Assembly: GCA_021838585.1 (NCBI GenBank)
Contig: JAKCDE010000009.1
Span: forward strand, 1-56,198
DNA: 56,198 nt
Source: Nitrospirota bacterium
GTDB lineage: Bacteria > Nitrospirota_A > Leptospirillia > Leptospirillales > Leptospirillaceae
Direction of reading: 5' to 3'
Position 1 is the first letter of the stretch, and each line of letters begins with the position of its first letter. The notes beneath the pieces were generated by a model, which had not been told where the DNA came from, did no database searches, and was given only the letters and a program-made list of their open reading frames with translations. Both the position numbers and the translations under genes were made by a program. Of the stretch, positions 9,218-18,534 are shown in pieces.

Positions 9218-10082
9218 GAGCAGGGGAGGCACTCCTCCCGAGGAAAACCCGAGAGCGCATCTCCCCCGGGTCATTTCGATCACCAGCGGCAAGGGAGGCG
9301 TCGGAAAGACAAACGTGTCGGCGAACATGGCCTATGTCATGGCCACGCGGTTCGGGTTGCGGGTGCTGGTCCTGGATGCCGACCTCGGCCTGGGAAACAT
9401 GGATGTCCTTTTCAATATCAGGCCCAAGCATACCCTTCAGGACGTTCTCATGGGGAATCGCTCCCTCCCCGAAATCCTCGTCCAGGGTCCCGGAGGAATC
9501 CAGATTCTTCCAGCCGCCTCCGGCGTCGAGGAGATGACCAGCCTGACGCCCGAGCAGAACCTTCACCTCCTCGAGGAGTTCGAAAACCTGTCCACCGATC
9601 TCGATGTCCTCCTCATCGACACGGGGGCCGGAATTTCCGAAAACGTCCTGACCTTCAATCTTGCCAGCCGGGAGACGATCGTTGTCGTCACGCCCGAACC
9701 GACGAGCCGGACCGACGCCTTCGCCCTCATGAAGGTGCTCTTCCGGCGCCAGCCCGACAAGCCCTTTCTTTTTCTGGCCAACATGGTCCGGGACAGGCAG
9801 GAAGGGGTCGGGCTTTTCGATCTGGTCTCGCGGGTGGCCGACTCCTTTCTGCCGGGTCTCTCCCTCTCTTTTGCGGGTCACCTTCCTGCCGATCCCTCCC
9901 TGACCCAGGCGGTCCGTTCCCAGAGGGCCATCGCCGAGATCCTCCCCGGGGCTCCCTTTTCGAAGGGGATGGAGCAGGTTGTCCGCACGCTCCTCTCGCG
10001 TCCACCCAGGATGGGAGGGGAGGGAGGCATCGGTCTGTGGATGAAGCGGTTGACCGCTGCCGGGGCAGGCTCAGGGGAATGA
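9195..10082 (+). CDS. flhG: Flagellar number regulator FlhG (MinD-like ATPase)
   Basis: ParA/MinD-type ATPase that limits flagellar number and stimulates FlhF. The ATG at 9195 gives 295 residues beginning MDQASGLR, which carries the DQAxxLR motif known to activate the FlhF GTPase. This decides the start over the in-frame TTG at 9177. The deviant Walker A GKGGVGKT is at 32-39. The segment VLDADLGLGNMDVLFNI follows, and VLLIDTGAGI is the Walker B region. Its 5' end lies inside flhF. Confidence 0.95.
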   Translation: MDQASGLRSRGGTPPEENPRAHLPRVISITSGKGGVGKTNVSANMAYVMATRFGLRVLVLDADLGLGNMDVLFNIRPKHTLQDVLMGNRSLPEILVQGPGGIQILPAASGVEEMTSLTPEQNLHLLEEFENLSTDLDVLLIDTGAGISENVLTFNLASRETIVVVTPEPTSRTDAFALMKVLFRRQPDKPFLFLANMVRDRQEGVGLFDLVSRVADSFLPGLSLSFAGHLPADPSLTQAVRSQRAIAEILPGAPFSKGMEQVVRTLLSRPPRMGGEGGIGLWMKRLTAAGAGSGE

Positions 10083-10087
10083 TGTTG

Positions 10088-10116
10088 TTGTGAACTAATT
10101 GTGAAATCGGTAGAAT
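10088..10116 (+). promoter_or_regulatory. Sigma-70-like promoter for fliA
   Basis: TTGTGA (10088-10093) and TAGAAT (10111-10116) are separated by 17 bases, in an AT-rich island unusual for this GC-rich window and about 95 bases before the fliA GTG. This would let fliA be made independently of the sigma-54 operon upstream. The element around the -10 (AAATCGGTAGAATG) recurs almost exactly at 55324-55337 before the glutaredoxin-like gene. Confidence 0.65.
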
Positions 10117-10210
10117 GTACAAATTGTAAAATCAGTGTTGATGGAAGTTTCGGGGAGAATGAAAACCCTTTCCCGGGGGCTCTTTCTGAATTCAGGTCTG
10201 GGGGAATACC

Positions 10211-10942
10211 GTGGAACTTGATGAGGCGATGATCAAGGAATTTGCGGGGACGATCAAGTACCACGCCATGAGATACGCCCATCGGCTCCCCCCGGAAATC
10301 GGGGTGGAGGATCTGATCAGCGTCGGACTTCAAAGCCTTGTCGAAAGCGCCCGGCGCTTCGACCCCTCCCGCGGTCTCAAATTCAAGACCATGGCCGAGC
10401 ACCGCATCCGCGGCGCCATGCTCGACGAGATCCGCTCCATGGATTGGGTCCCGAGGTCTGTGCGGGAGAAGCAGTCCGATCTCCAATCCGTTCGCAAGGC
10501 GCTGGAAAAGGAGCTCGGCCGGGAGCCGCGGGAAGAGGAGCTTGCCCGCAGGATGGGCCTTTCCGACGAGGCGATGGCCCAGCTTCTCTGGGAGGTCGAC
10601 ACCCATCCGACCCTGTCTCTGGACGATTTTCTGTCGCCGGAGGAAAGCGAAGGGGAATCCCTTGGAGACCGGCTTCCCGAGACCCGTGAGGAAGACCCCC
10701 TGGCCCATCTGATCCGGGTCGATGCCGTGGAGCGTTTGACGAAAGCGCTCGATGCCCTTCCGGAAAAGCAGCGTCTGGTTCTGACCCTCTACTATTACGA
10801 AGAGCTGACGATGAAGGAAGTCGCCCAGGTTCTGGAGGTCAGCGAATCTCGCGTCTCCCAGATCCATGCCCAGGCCCTGAGGGCCGTCAAATCCATTCTC
10901 AGAACGACGATGGGGGAAGGTTCCGCCTCCAGGGGGGCCTGA
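10211..10942 (+). CDS. fliA: Flagellar sigma factor FliA (sigma-28)
   Basis: 243 residues from a GTG start. Region 2 (KFKTMAEHRIRGAMLDEIRS, then DWVPRSVR) is diagnostic of FliA/WhiG-type sigma factors. Region 3 follows, and region 4 has the helix-turn-helix TMKEVAQVLEVSESRVSQIH. It would read the TAAA-N15/16-GCCGAT promoters at 25911 and 30168 in this window, and its antagonist FlgM is encoded at 25982. Confidence 0.96.
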   Translation: MELDEAMIKEFAGTIKYHAMRYAHRLPPEIGVEDLISVGLQSLVESARRFDPSRGLKFKTMAEHRIRGAMLDEIRSMDWVPRSVREKQSDLQSVRKALEKELGREPREEELARRMGLSDEAMAQLLWEVDTHPTLSLDDFLSPEESEGESLGDRLPETREEDPLAHLIRVDAVERLTKALDALPEKQRLVLTLYYYEELTMKEVAQVLEVSESRVSQIHAQALRAVKSILRTTMGEGSASRGA

Positions 10943-10951
10943 TCCGGGCCA

Positions 10952-10978
10952 GTCCGGACGTGTCCGGACGGCTTTTGA
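10952..10978 (+). terminator. Possible terminator after fliA
   Basis: A perfect 7-bp inverted repeat (TCCGGAC at 10953 and GTCCGGA at 10962) with a two-base centre, followed by CGGC and TTTT, lies 10 bases after the fliA stop. The tight loop and short T-run make it weak as a terminator. A protein-binding palindrome is the alternative. Confidence 0.3.
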
Positions 10979-10999
10979 TTATGGTCTGAACCGAGGGGT

Positions 11000-11026
11000 T
11001 GAGAACTGTCGTATTGTGTCCGATAA
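11000..11026 (+). promoter_or_regulatory. Weak sigma-28-like promoter before cheY
   Basis: TCCGATAA at 11019-11026 differs by one base from the sigma-28 -10 GCCGATAA and sits about 105 bases before cheY. The matching -35 position (TGAG at 11000) is poor, so only the -10 half supports this. Confidence 0.3.
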
Positions 11027-11130
11027 GAGATTGTCGGGAAGGTCCGGAGACTGGCGATCCGGGATGCGAATCCGCGTCCGGGTCAGAAGATCCGGCTTGA
11101 CCGTGGCATTCGTTGCAGGAAGGAGTTCCT

Positions 11131-11514
11131 ATGATCGACTTTGGAATGAAGGTTCTGGTTGTGGATGACTTTTCCACGATGCGCCGGATCGTCAAGAACA
11201 CCCTTCGCCAGATCGGCTTCACGAACATCGAGGAAGCGGAGGATGGCCAAAAGGCCTATGACCGGCTGATCGTCGAGAAATTTGATTTCGTCGTCAGCGA
11301 CTGGAACATGCCGAACATGACGGGGATCGATCTTCTCCGTAAGGTCCGCGCGACCCCCCAGATCAAGGATATCCCCTTTCTGATGGTGACGGCGGAAGCC
11401 AAACAGGAAAATATCGTCGAGGCGATCAAGGCCGGCGTGTCCAACTACATCGTCAAGCCGTTCACCGTTGCGACACTCGACGAGAAGGTCAAAAAGATCT
11501 TCAAGGAAAAATAG
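11131..11514 (+). CDS. cheY: Chemotaxis response regulator CheY
   Basis: Single receiver domain of 127 residues that binds the motor switch when phosphorylated. Catalytic residues are visible: D12-D13, phospho-acceptor D57 (VSDWNMPNMTG), T87 and K109 (KP). The ATG at 11131 is chosen because AGGAG lies about 8 bases upstream. A TTG at 11113 in frame is less likely. FliM at 50425 carries the CheY-binding N-terminal motif. cheA follows after 38 bases. Confidence 0.95.
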   Translation: MIDFGMKVLVVDDFSTMRRIVKNTLRQIGFTNIEEAEDGQKAYDRLIVEKFDFVVSDWNMPNMTGIDLLRKVRATPQIKDIPFLMVTAEAKQENIVEAIKAGVSNYIVKPFTVATLDEKVKKIFKEK

Positions 11515-11552
11515 TTCCACGGTTTTGAAAAGAGACGGGCGGAGGTTGGACG

Positions 11553-13520
11553 ATGAGCGAAGGCTTCGACAACGACGAAATGAAGGAGATTGTCCAGGAT
11601 TTCTTGCAGGAGGCCTCGGAAATGCTCGAGGGGCTCGACAACTACTTCGTCCAGCTTGAGAACAATCCTGAGGACAGAACCCTCTTAAACGAGATATTCC
11701 GTACGGCGCACAGCATCAAGGGGTCGGCGGGCTTCATCGGCTTAAACAGAATCGTCGAGGTGGCGCATCACGCGGAAAACGTCCTGAACCAGCTTCGTAC
11801 GGGAAACATGCGTGCCGAGCCCGCCGTTGTCGACATCATTCTGGAAGCGATGGATGCCCTCAAGGTTCTTGTCAACGAGGTCCGGACCGGCGAGCAGGCC
11901 GATGTCGACATCGAGGGCATCAACATGAAGCTCGACCTCCTCCTGCAATGGGGAGAGGATACCCATACGGAAAGCAGCTCCGGAGAGGAAGGGGCGGCCG
12001 AAGGGGACATGGCGGCGGCGGTCCGGGAAGAGCAGGCTCTGGACCATCCGTCGGCTCCACAAGGAAACACTCCGTCCGAGCCCCCCGCAGCAGACGTTCC
12101 GTCTTCCCCGACCCCCCCTTCGGCGCCCCCCCCTCCGCCCCCGTCCGCCCCGCCTCCGGCCCCGGCTTCCATGCCCCAGGTCGTTCGGCCGGCCGCGTCC
12201 CGGGAGGAGGCGGCCAATGCGGAGACGGGAGCCCAGAAGGGAGGGGAGGGGGCCCAGGGAGAGTCCGATCAGACGATCCGGGTCGAGATCGGCCGTCTCG
12301 ATAGCGTGATGAACCTCGTGGGAGAGCTGGTCCTCGGTCGGAACCGCCTCGTCAAGCTTTCGGGGGATATCGACGGAATCACCGATTTTGAGCGGAGAAT
12401 CAAGGAGGTCGCCGAAGCGATCTCCCAGCTGAACCGGGTGACGACCGATCTTCAGACCGCCGTGATCAAGACCCGGATGCAGCCGATCAAGAAGGTCCTT
12501 GGCAAATTCCCCCGCATGGTGCGGGATCTTTCCCGGAAGATGGGAAAGAGCATCCGCCTCGAACTGGCCGGAGAGGAAACGGAACTCGACAAGTCGGTCA
12601 TCGAGGAGATCGGGGATCCCCTTGTCCATATCATCCGGAACTCCATCGACCATGGAATCGAGATGCCGGACGACCGGGTGGCCCAGGGGAAGGATCCGGA
12701 GGGGGTGGTCCGCATTTCTGCGTACCAGGAAGGGAATTCGATCGTCATCGAGATCACCGACGATGGACGCGGGATCGATCCGGAAAAGATCCGGAGAAAG
12801 GCCGTCGAGAAGGGGGTCATCACCGAGGCCGACGCCCTGCGCCTGACCGATTCCGAGGCGGTCAACATCATCTTCATGCCCGGATTCAGCACCGCGGAAA
12901 AGGTGACGGATGTGTCCGGCCGCGGGGTGGGGATGGACGTGGTCCGGACCAACATCAACAAGATCAACGGATCCGTGGAGATCGCGACGCAGAAGGGGGC
13001 CGGTTCCACCTTCACCATCCGGCTTCCCCTGACGATCGCCATCATCCAGGCCCTCATGGTGACCATCGGCGCCGAAACTTACGCGATTCCCCTGGCGAGT
13101 GTTGTTGAAACGGTAAAAATAACCGAAAAGGATATCAAGACCCTTTCGGGAAGCGAGGTGTTGAATCTCCGCCAGCAGGTGCTCCCCCTGATCCGTCTTC
13201 GGGACGAGTTCAAGGTCCCTCATGTGGGAGACGGGGCGGGCATTCCCGAAGGCCAATATGTCGTGGTCGTTCAGGTTGGGTCGAAAAATCTCGGACTGGT
13301 CGTCGACAGGCTTCCCTATCAGGAAGAGGTCGTCATCAAGTCGATGGGCCAGATCCTGTCCGGGATCAGAGGGTTGGCCGGAGCGACGATCACGGGAGAC
13401 GGGCGGGTCGTCATCATTCTTGATGTGGGTGAAATTCTTCAGGATGTTTCCATACGGACAAAAAGGGGAACTCCCTCCATCGACACGGTCTCTCCGGAGC
13501 GTCTGGAAGCCGGGGTCTAG
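11553..13520 (+). CDS. cheA: Chemotaxis histidine kinase CheA
   Basis: 655 residues. The P1 domain has phospho-acceptor H53 (TAHSIKGSAG). A long Pro/Ala-rich linker (about 150-225) replaces a clear P2 domain. P3 dimerisation, P4 ATPase with N box (HIIRNSIDHGIEMPDDR), G1 DDGRGID and G2 GRGVGMDVV, and a C-terminal P5 CheW-like domain follow. Absence of a recognisable P2 may alter how CheY docks. It forms a unit with cheY, the receptor at 13569 and cheW. No cheR, cheB or cheZ lies nearby. Confidence 0.96.
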   Translation: MSEGFDNDEMKEIVQDFLQEASEMLEGLDNYFVQLENNPEDRTLLNEIFRTAHSIKGSAGFIGLNRIVEVAHHAENVLNQLRTGNMRAEPAVVDIILEAMDALKVLVNEVRTGEQADVDIEGINMKLDLLLQWGEDTHTESSSGEEGAAEGDMAAAVREEQALDHPSAPQGNTPSEPPAADVPSSPTPPSAPPPPPPSAPPPAPASMPQVVRPAASREEAANAETGAQKGGEGAQGESDQTIRVEIGRLDSVMNLVGELVLGRNRLVKLSGDIDGITDFERRIKEVAEAISQLNRVTTDLQTAVIKTRMQPIKKVLGKFPRMVRDLSRKMGKSIRLELAGEETELDKSVIEEIGDPLVHIIRNSIDHGIEMPDDRVAQGKDPEGVVRISAYQEGNSIVIEITDDGRGIDPEKIRRKAVEKGVITEADALRLTDSEAVNIIFMPGFSTAEKVTDVSGRGVGMDVVRTNINKINGSVEIATQKGAGSTFTIRLPLTIAIIQALMVTIGAETYAIPLASVVETVKITEKDIKTLSGSEVLNLRQQVLPLIRLRDEFKVPHVGDGAGIPEGQYVVVVQVGSKNLGLVVDRLPYQEEVVIKSMGQILSGIRGLAGATITGDGRVVIILDVGEILQDVSIRTKRGTPSIDTVSPERLEAGV

Positions 13521-13568
13521 AGCTGGAGGAAAAAAGGTCTGTTGATCCCTTGAGGCGAGGAGGAATCA

Positions 13569-15263
13569 GTGAGCGGTCCCGAAAGGCGACGATCGGTCCG
13601 GTTAAGACTTTCGGCCAAGATCGCCCTGTCTACATCTGTGGCCCTTGTTCTGGTGCTTGGGGCAACCTATACGTTGTTTTATCGGTCGGCCAAATCCGAC
13701 CTGGCCCGGATCGAGACCGGAAAGATGACGATGATGGGACACTCGATCGTCCGGGGTCTTGGCACCATCATGTATTCCATCAACGCCCCGGCTCTTTCCC
13801 AGAAGCTTGTGGCCGACCAGAAGACCCTCCCCGGGATCGTCAGGGTCCAGGTCCTGCGCCCCGATGGGTCCCAGGCCTTCTACGACAATGAGGCCATCGA
13901 AAAGGTCAATGCATGGCGCCATTACAAGGCCTACTCCCCGCGTTCCTTCTTTCTCCACCCGAAACATCCCGAACGGGACATGGCGGGGGATCCGCGATTC
14001 GCGACCGTCGTCAAATACGCGAAATCGGCGACATTCAAGCAGGTGGTTGACGGGAAGCCCGTTTTGACGAGGCTCTTCCCGATCCGGTACGAAAAGAACT
14101 GCGCCCTCTGCCATGGATATGCCTCCCATGAGCCGACCCTGGCCGTCCTTCGCGTCAGCATGGAGAGATCCTCCTTCGAGGGGGATCTCTCCCGCCTCAA
14201 ACTTCAGGCGGCGATCTATGCTCTGGCCACGATCGGGATTCTTCTCCTTCTGCTCGTCGTCCTGATCCGGATGATCGCCGTCCGTCCGCTGGGAGAACTG
14301 GTCGGGGTCATCGGAAAGACGGCCGAGGGGGATCTGACCCAGCACATGGCGAGTTCGGCCGGGGATGAGGTGGGCGACCTGGTCAACCATTTCGGGCGGA
14401 TGGTCGACAACCTTCGGGATCTCGTCAAAAAGGTGGCGAACGAGTCGGATTGTGTCGGCCAAGCTTCCCGGAACATGATCGTTTCGCTCGAATCGATCCG
14501 GGGAAAATCCACGGCCCAGATGCAGCAGATCGAGACGGCCAAAACCGCTGTCGACGAACTGGGCCGCTCCCTGGCGGACATCGCCAAGGTGACCCGGGCC
14601 GTCTCCGACATATCGGCCAGGGCGAGTCAGGAGGCCAACGCCGGGGGCGAGACGGTGACCGAAATGGTCCGGGAACTTTCCCGCATCGAAAAGGTCATTT
14701 CCGAGGCCGGAGAAAAGATCCTCGATCTTGGGAAGCGGTCGGACCAGATTTCCCAGATCGTCAACATCATCAACGAGATCGCCGAGCAGACCAACCTCCT
14801 GGCGTTGAATGCCGCAATCGAGGCGGCCCGGGCCGGAGAGCAGGGCCGGGGTTTTGCGGTGGTCGCCGATGAAGTCCGCAAGCTGGCGGAACGCACGACC
14901 CGCTCCACCCGGGAAATCTCCGAGACGATCTCCCAGCTCCAGGGGCTCACCGACCAGTCGGTCAAGGTCATGGACCGGGGATCGAAGGAAATGAAGCTCC
15001 TGATCGGAGAAACCAAGAAAACCGCAGAGGTCTTTTCCCGGATCGTGGCCTCCTCTTCCGACGTCTCAGGCCGGGTGAACCAGATCGCGGAGACGACCGG
15101 ACAACAGACGCAGGCCATTGCGCGGGTCGGACAGGTTGTCGACCAGACGGCCCATGACGCCCGGGAAACGGTCGAGAATGTCTCAGGGGCGGTTCAGGCC
15201 GGGGAGGGTCTTCAGAAACAGATGGAGGAACTCAACGACTACCTGTCCCGGTTCAAGGTTTGA
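13569..15263 (+). CDS. Methyl-accepting chemotaxis protein with haem-c-type periplasmic motif
   Basis: 564 residues from a GTG with GAGGAGG upstream. The first membrane helix spans about 18-37 and the second about 213-235. The periplasmic domain between them (about 175 residues) contains CALCH at 178-182, the CxxCH signature for covalent haem c, in an NCALCHG...LAVLRVS context seen in haem-binding PAS-like sensors of Geobacter-type receptors. A HAMP follows. The signalling tip ([20 protein letters not shown]) is standard and couples to CheW/CheA encoded beside it. Probable role: sensing redox state or a haem ligand. The sensory role is inferred. Confidence 0.9.
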   Translation: MSGPERRRSVRLRLSAKIALSTSVALVLVLGATYTLFYRSAKSDLARIETGKMTMMGHSIVRGLGTIMYSINAPALSQKLVADQKTLPGIVRVQVLRPDGSQAFYDNEAIEKVNAWRHYKAYSPRSFFLHPKHPERDMAGDPRFATVVKYAKSATFKQVVDGKPVLTRLFPIRYEKNCALCHGYASHEPTLAVLRVSMERSSFEGDLSRLKLQAAIYALATIGILLLLLVVLIRMIAVRPLGELVGVIGKTAEGDLTQHMASSAGDEVGDLVNHFGRMVDNLRDLVKKVANESDCVGQASRNMIVSLESIRGKSTAQMQQIETAKTAVDELGRSLADIAKVTRAVSDISARASQEANAGGETVTEMVRELSRIEKVISEAGEKILDLGKRSDQISQIVNIINEIAEQTNLLALNAAIEAARAGEQGRGFAVVADEVRKLAERTTRSTREISETISQLQGLTDQSVKVMDRGSKEMKLLIGETKKTAEVFSRIVASSSDVSGRVNQIAETTGQQTQAIARVGQVVDQTAHDARETVENVSGAVQAGEGLQKQMEELNDYLSRFKV

Positions 15264-15299
15264 GAGGACCCTCTTGTTCACCAATCCAGGAGTAGGCTG

Positions 15300-15857
15300 A
15301 TGGAAAGTTCAGGAATGGCGATAGCGCCGCTCGGCAATCAGGAAGAGACGACGCGGGAGTTGTCCCGTGAGATGTCAGGGGTTCCGGGGGGCGTGGATTT
15401 CGGGGAGGGAATTCTCCAGCTCGTGAGCTTCCGGCTGGGGGAGGAGGAATATGCCCTCGACGTCATGAACGTCCACGAGATCAACCGGATTTCGGAGGTG
15501 ACGCGTGTTCCCAAGGCGCCCTATTTCGTGGAAGGGGTGATGAATCTCCGGGGCAAGATCCTTCCGGTGATCAACCTCCGGAAGCGGTTCGGCTTTCCTC
15601 CTCCCTCCACCGATGTGGAGGAGGCGCGGACCATCGTGGTCTTTCACGAGGGATTGATGGTCGGTCTGGCGGTGGACCAGGTCTACCAGGTGATTCGGAT
15701 CGGGCGCGAGAAGATCGAGAACAACGAGGGGATCGGCCTGGGGAACGTCCTGGACGCGGTCATGGCCGGCGTGGCCCATCTCGGGGAGAGTCTGGTGGTG
15801 CTCCTCGATCTTCCCAAGCTTCTGGAGGCGATCCAGAAGGACGCCGGAAGACGCTGA
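15300..15857 (+). CDS. cheW: Chemotaxis coupling protein CheW
   Basis: 185 residues. A variable 35-residue N-terminus precedes a full CheW domain (LVSFRLGEEEYALDVMNVHE, then RVPKAPYFVEGVMNLRGKIL). It links the receptor at 13569 to CheA. AGGAG lies about 8 bases before the ATG. A second in-frame ATG at 15315 is possible. Confidence 0.95.
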   Translation: MESSGMAIAPLGNQEETTRELSREMSGVPGGVDFGEGILQLVSFRLGEEEYALDVMNVHEINRISEVTRVPKAPYFVEGVMNLRGKILPVINLRKRFGFPPPSTDVEEARTIVVFHEGLMVGLAVDQVYQVIRIGREKIENNEGIGLGNVLDAVMAGVAHLGESLVVLLDLPKLLEAIQKDAGRR

Positions 15858-15889
15858 TCCAATAATCGTCCGATCTTCGGGAGATCTGC

Positions 15890-16684
15890 ATGGATATTAC
15901 GACGATCCTCGGACTGGTCCTGGGGCTGGGGGGCATTCTCATGGGCGCCACCCTGGAAGGTCTTCCCCTGTCCACGATCATTCAGCCCACGGCGGCGATG
16001 ATCGTCTTCGGTGGAACCTTCGGGGCGACCCTTCTCCAGTTTCCCCTGGGCTTTGTCATGAAGGCCCTGAAGCTCATTCCGAGAATCCTGATCTCGAAGG
16101 GAGGGGATCCGGGGCCTGTGATCCGCAAGATCCAGGACCTCTCGAAGACGAGCCGGAAGGAAGGGCTCCTGAAGCTCGAAGCCCATCTCGAGGATCCGGA
16201 GATCAAGGCCGATCCTTTCTTCGCCCGGGGGGTCCGGATGGTGATGGACGGAACCGAAATCACCAAGGTCCGGGAGGCCCTCGAGGTCGAGGCCCACTAC
16301 ATCGAGGAGGAGGAGGGGGTCGCCTTCAAGGTCTTCGAGTCGGCCGGCGGTTACGCGCCCACCATCGGAATTCTCGGAGCCGTTCTGGGTCTCATCCATG
16401 TCATGAGCAACATGGGGGATCCCGCAAAGCTGGCCGAAGGAATTGCGGTGGCCTTCGTGGCGACGGTCTACGGCGTGGGATCGGCCAACCTCGTCTACCT
16501 TCCCATCGGCGGAAAACTCAAGCTCAAGGCCAGGACCGAGGGGAAGATCCGGGAGATCATCGTGGACGGTCTCGTGGGAATCGGCCAGGGAGAAAATCCC
16601 GGGATGATCGAAGAGCGCCTGCTTGGCTTTCTGAACGAAGCCGAGCGGGTCAAGTACGAGCAGACCTACCGCAAGGGCAAGTAG
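15890..16684 (+). CDS. motA: Flagellar stator protein MotA
   Basis: 264-residue MotA/ExbB-family protein with four membrane helices: two near the N-terminus, and two after a long cytoplasmic loop (ARGVRMVMDGTEITKVREAL), including GGYAPTIGILGAVLGLIHVM and GIAVAFVATVYGVGSANLVY. The pattern is that of proton-type stators. It pairs with motB, 27 bases downstream. Confidence 0.95.
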   Translation: MDITTILGLVLGLGGILMGATLEGLPLSTIIQPTAAMIVFGGTFGATLLQFPLGFVMKALKLIPRILISKGGDPGPVIRKIQDLSKTSRKEGLLKLEAHLEDPEIKADPFFARGVRMVMDGTEITKVREALEVEAHYIEEEEGVAFKVFESAGGYAPTIGILGAVLGLIHVMSNMGDPAKLAEGIAVAFVATVYGVGSANLVYLPIGGKLKLKARTEGKIREIIVDGLVGIGQGENPGMIEERLLGFLNEAERVKYEQTYRKGK

Positions 16685-16711
16685 CCGACGGGGGCGTGAG
16701 GGGAGAGCGTC

Positions 16712-17536
16712 ATGGCCAAGAAGGCCAAGCACGAGGAGCATGAAAACCTCGAGAGGTGGCTGGTCTCCTATGCCGACTTCATCACCCTCCTGTTCACCTT
16801 CTTCGTGATGATGTACGCCATCTCGGCGGTCAACACCGGGAAATACAAGGTTCTTTCCCACGCCATCGTGGCCACCTTCAACCACCAGACGGTCCAGCAG
16901 AACCTTCACATCATCATTCCCCACAGCCGGAGCCAGCCAGGAAAGGCCTCTCCTCAGGTCAGGACGGTTCTTTTCCGGGCCATGCAGCTGATCCAGGAGA
17001 GATCCTCCTCCCACGGGGCGATGAAGGTCGTCCAGACGAGCCAGGGAATCCGGATCCGGATCCAGGCGGCCTTTCTGTTTCGCTCCGGCCATGCCGCCGT
17101 GCGCAAGGCGGCCCTTCCGACGCTCCGGCACATCGCCGGAATCCTGGCGAAGACCAAAAGACCCATCCGGGTGGAGGGCCACACCGACAACGTTCCCATC
17201 CATGGCCGTTACAAAAATAATTGGGCCCTGTCCACGATGAGGGCTGTCAATGTTCTGACGGAGCTGATCGCCCTGGGGCCGGTCGATCCTCGCCAGGCGA
17301 GCGCCGCCGGCTATAGCCAGTACCGGCCACTGGTTCCGAACGATTCCGATGCCGACCGCCAGAAAAACAGGAGGGTCGAGATCGTGATTCTGAAGGGGGC
17401 GGAAAAGGCCTTGCCGTCCCCCGAACCCTTGGGAGCCACGGGTGCGGCCTCCGGCGCGGAAGAGAGTTCAGGAGCCCCCGCGCTTCCGGCCCCGGCTCCA
17501 CCGGCATCGACCGATCTCCCGGCTCCGAGGATCTGA
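16712..17536 (+). CDS. motB: Flagellar stator protein MotB
   Basis: 274 residues. A basic start precedes one membrane helix with the ion-binding aspartate D22 (WLVSYADFITLLFTFFVMMY), then a plug region and an OmpA-type peptidoglycan-binding domain (RVEGHTDNVPI, later DRQKNRRVEIVI). The C-terminus is a Pro/Ala-rich tail. It anchors the stator to the cell wall. Confidence 0.95.
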   Translation: MAKKAKHEEHENLERWLVSYADFITLLFTFFVMMYAISAVNTGKYKVLSHAIVATFNHQTVQQNLHIIIPHSRSQPGKASPQVRTVLFRAMQLIQERSSSHGAMKVVQTSQGIRIRIQAAFLFRSGHAAVRKAALPTLRHIAGILAKTKRPIRVEGHTDNVPIHGRYKNNWALSTMRAVNVLTELIALGPVDPRQASAAGYSQYRPLVPNDSDADRQKNRRVEIVILKGAEKALPSPEPLGATGAASGAEESSGAPALPAPAPPASTDLPAPRI

Positions 17537-17546
17537 GGAGAGGACA

Positions 17547-17888
17547 ATGGGAATTCTGCCTGTTGTGGGTCTCGAGCAAGTCATCGCCCAGTCCCCGGCC
17601 TTGATGGGGGAGCGGGTCCGGGAGCAGAAAAAGGAGGAGGGGGCCCCCGAAGGAGCCCAAAAGACGGTGAAGGCGGAGGAGTCGGTCCCGCCTCCGGCCA
17701 CAGAGGTTCAACCCGTTCGCCCGGTCATCTCGGGAGAGTCCCCGGAGGAGGGGCTGGAGAAAGAGGGAAAAACGGAGTATCCTCCGGGAAGGAAGCGGGG
17801 AAGGCGAGGAAGCGCTCCCGGGTCCGCCGGAGTCTCCAAAAGCTCCGGCGACGGAACCCTGGGACACCGCCTGGATATCGAAGCCTGA
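17547..17888 (+). CDS. Hypothetical charged protein after motB
   Basis: 113 residues from the ATG at 17547, chosen because a GGAGAGGAC site lies directly upstream. The N-terminus (MGILPVVGLEQVIAQSPALM) looks ordered. The rest is Glu/Lys/Pro-rich and probably disordered, with no membrane segment. I recognise no family. Its place in the motB operon, 10 bases after motB and 18 bases before the DUF2802-like gene, suggests a motility accessory role. Confidence 0.6.
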   Translation: MGILPVVGLEQVIAQSPALMGERVREQKKEEGAPEGAQKTVKAEESVPPPATEVQPVRPVISGESPEEGLEKEGKTEYPPGRKRGRRGSAPGSAGVSKSSGDGTLGHRLDIEA

Positions 17889-17906
17889 GTCTCTGGAGCC
17901 GACTGA

Positions 17907-18479
17907 ATGCCCTGGGCACGATTCGAAATCATTTCGGGACTCGTCGATGTCCTGCTGATCCTGAGCGCGGTTGTTCTGATGGTCCGCGTCAGGATCCTCA
18001 GGCGATCCTTCAAGCGCCTGAGAGGCCATGTCTCCGACACCCAAACGCCTCCCGCTCCCGTCGTCTTCTCCAGGGTTCCGGATCCTCCCCGGGAGACTCA
18101 AAGAGAGGCCACGGAGGCGCTCGACCGGGAGCGGCGCCGACTGGAGGGCCTCATCCGGGAGGCCGAGGGAATTCGTTCCGAACTGTCCATCCTCTTCTAC
18201 GATGTCCAGCGGTTTCTTGACGAGATCCCGCCGTCCGGTCGGGCCAGTGGGCAGAATATTCCGGAACCTTTGGAAGAAACCGGTAAAATGTACCCGCTGC
18301 CGGAGGACGAGGAGATTCTCCCCTCCAGGGAAGCCCCTCCTCGCGAGGAGTCGATGAAGGAAACCGTTCTCCGGCTGTCCCGTGAAGGACGCTCCATTCC
18401 GGAAATCGCCTCCGCTGTCGGCCGTGCAGAGGGCGAAGTGGCGTTTCTTCTCTCCATGGAGAAGGTCGGACGTTCCTAG
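17907..18479 (+). CDS. DUF2802-like membrane-anchored protein
   Basis: 190 residues: an N-terminal membrane helix at about 10-28, a coiled-coil-like stretch (about 70-115) and a C-terminal helix-turn-helix-like segment (ETVLRLSREGRSIPEIASAV). This layout matches DUF2802 proteins found beside che/mot genes in many polar-flagellated bacteria. The exact role is unknown. The C-terminal region resembles the recognition segment of sigma-factor-like helices, but DNA binding is not shown. Confidence 0.6.
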   Translation: MPWARFEIISGLVDVLLILSAVVLMVRVRILRRSFKRLRGHVSDTQTPPAPVVFSRVPDPPRETQREATEALDRERRRLEGLIREAEGIRSELSILFYDVQRFLDEIPPSGRASGQNIPEPLEETGKMYPLPEDEEILPSREAPPREESMKETVLRLSREGRSIPEIASAVGRAEGEVAFLLSMEKVGRS

Positions 18480-18534
18480 GAGCACGCTTTTGATCTTCGT
18501 CATGGCCTGAATCGACGAGGGGGAGGGCTTCGGG

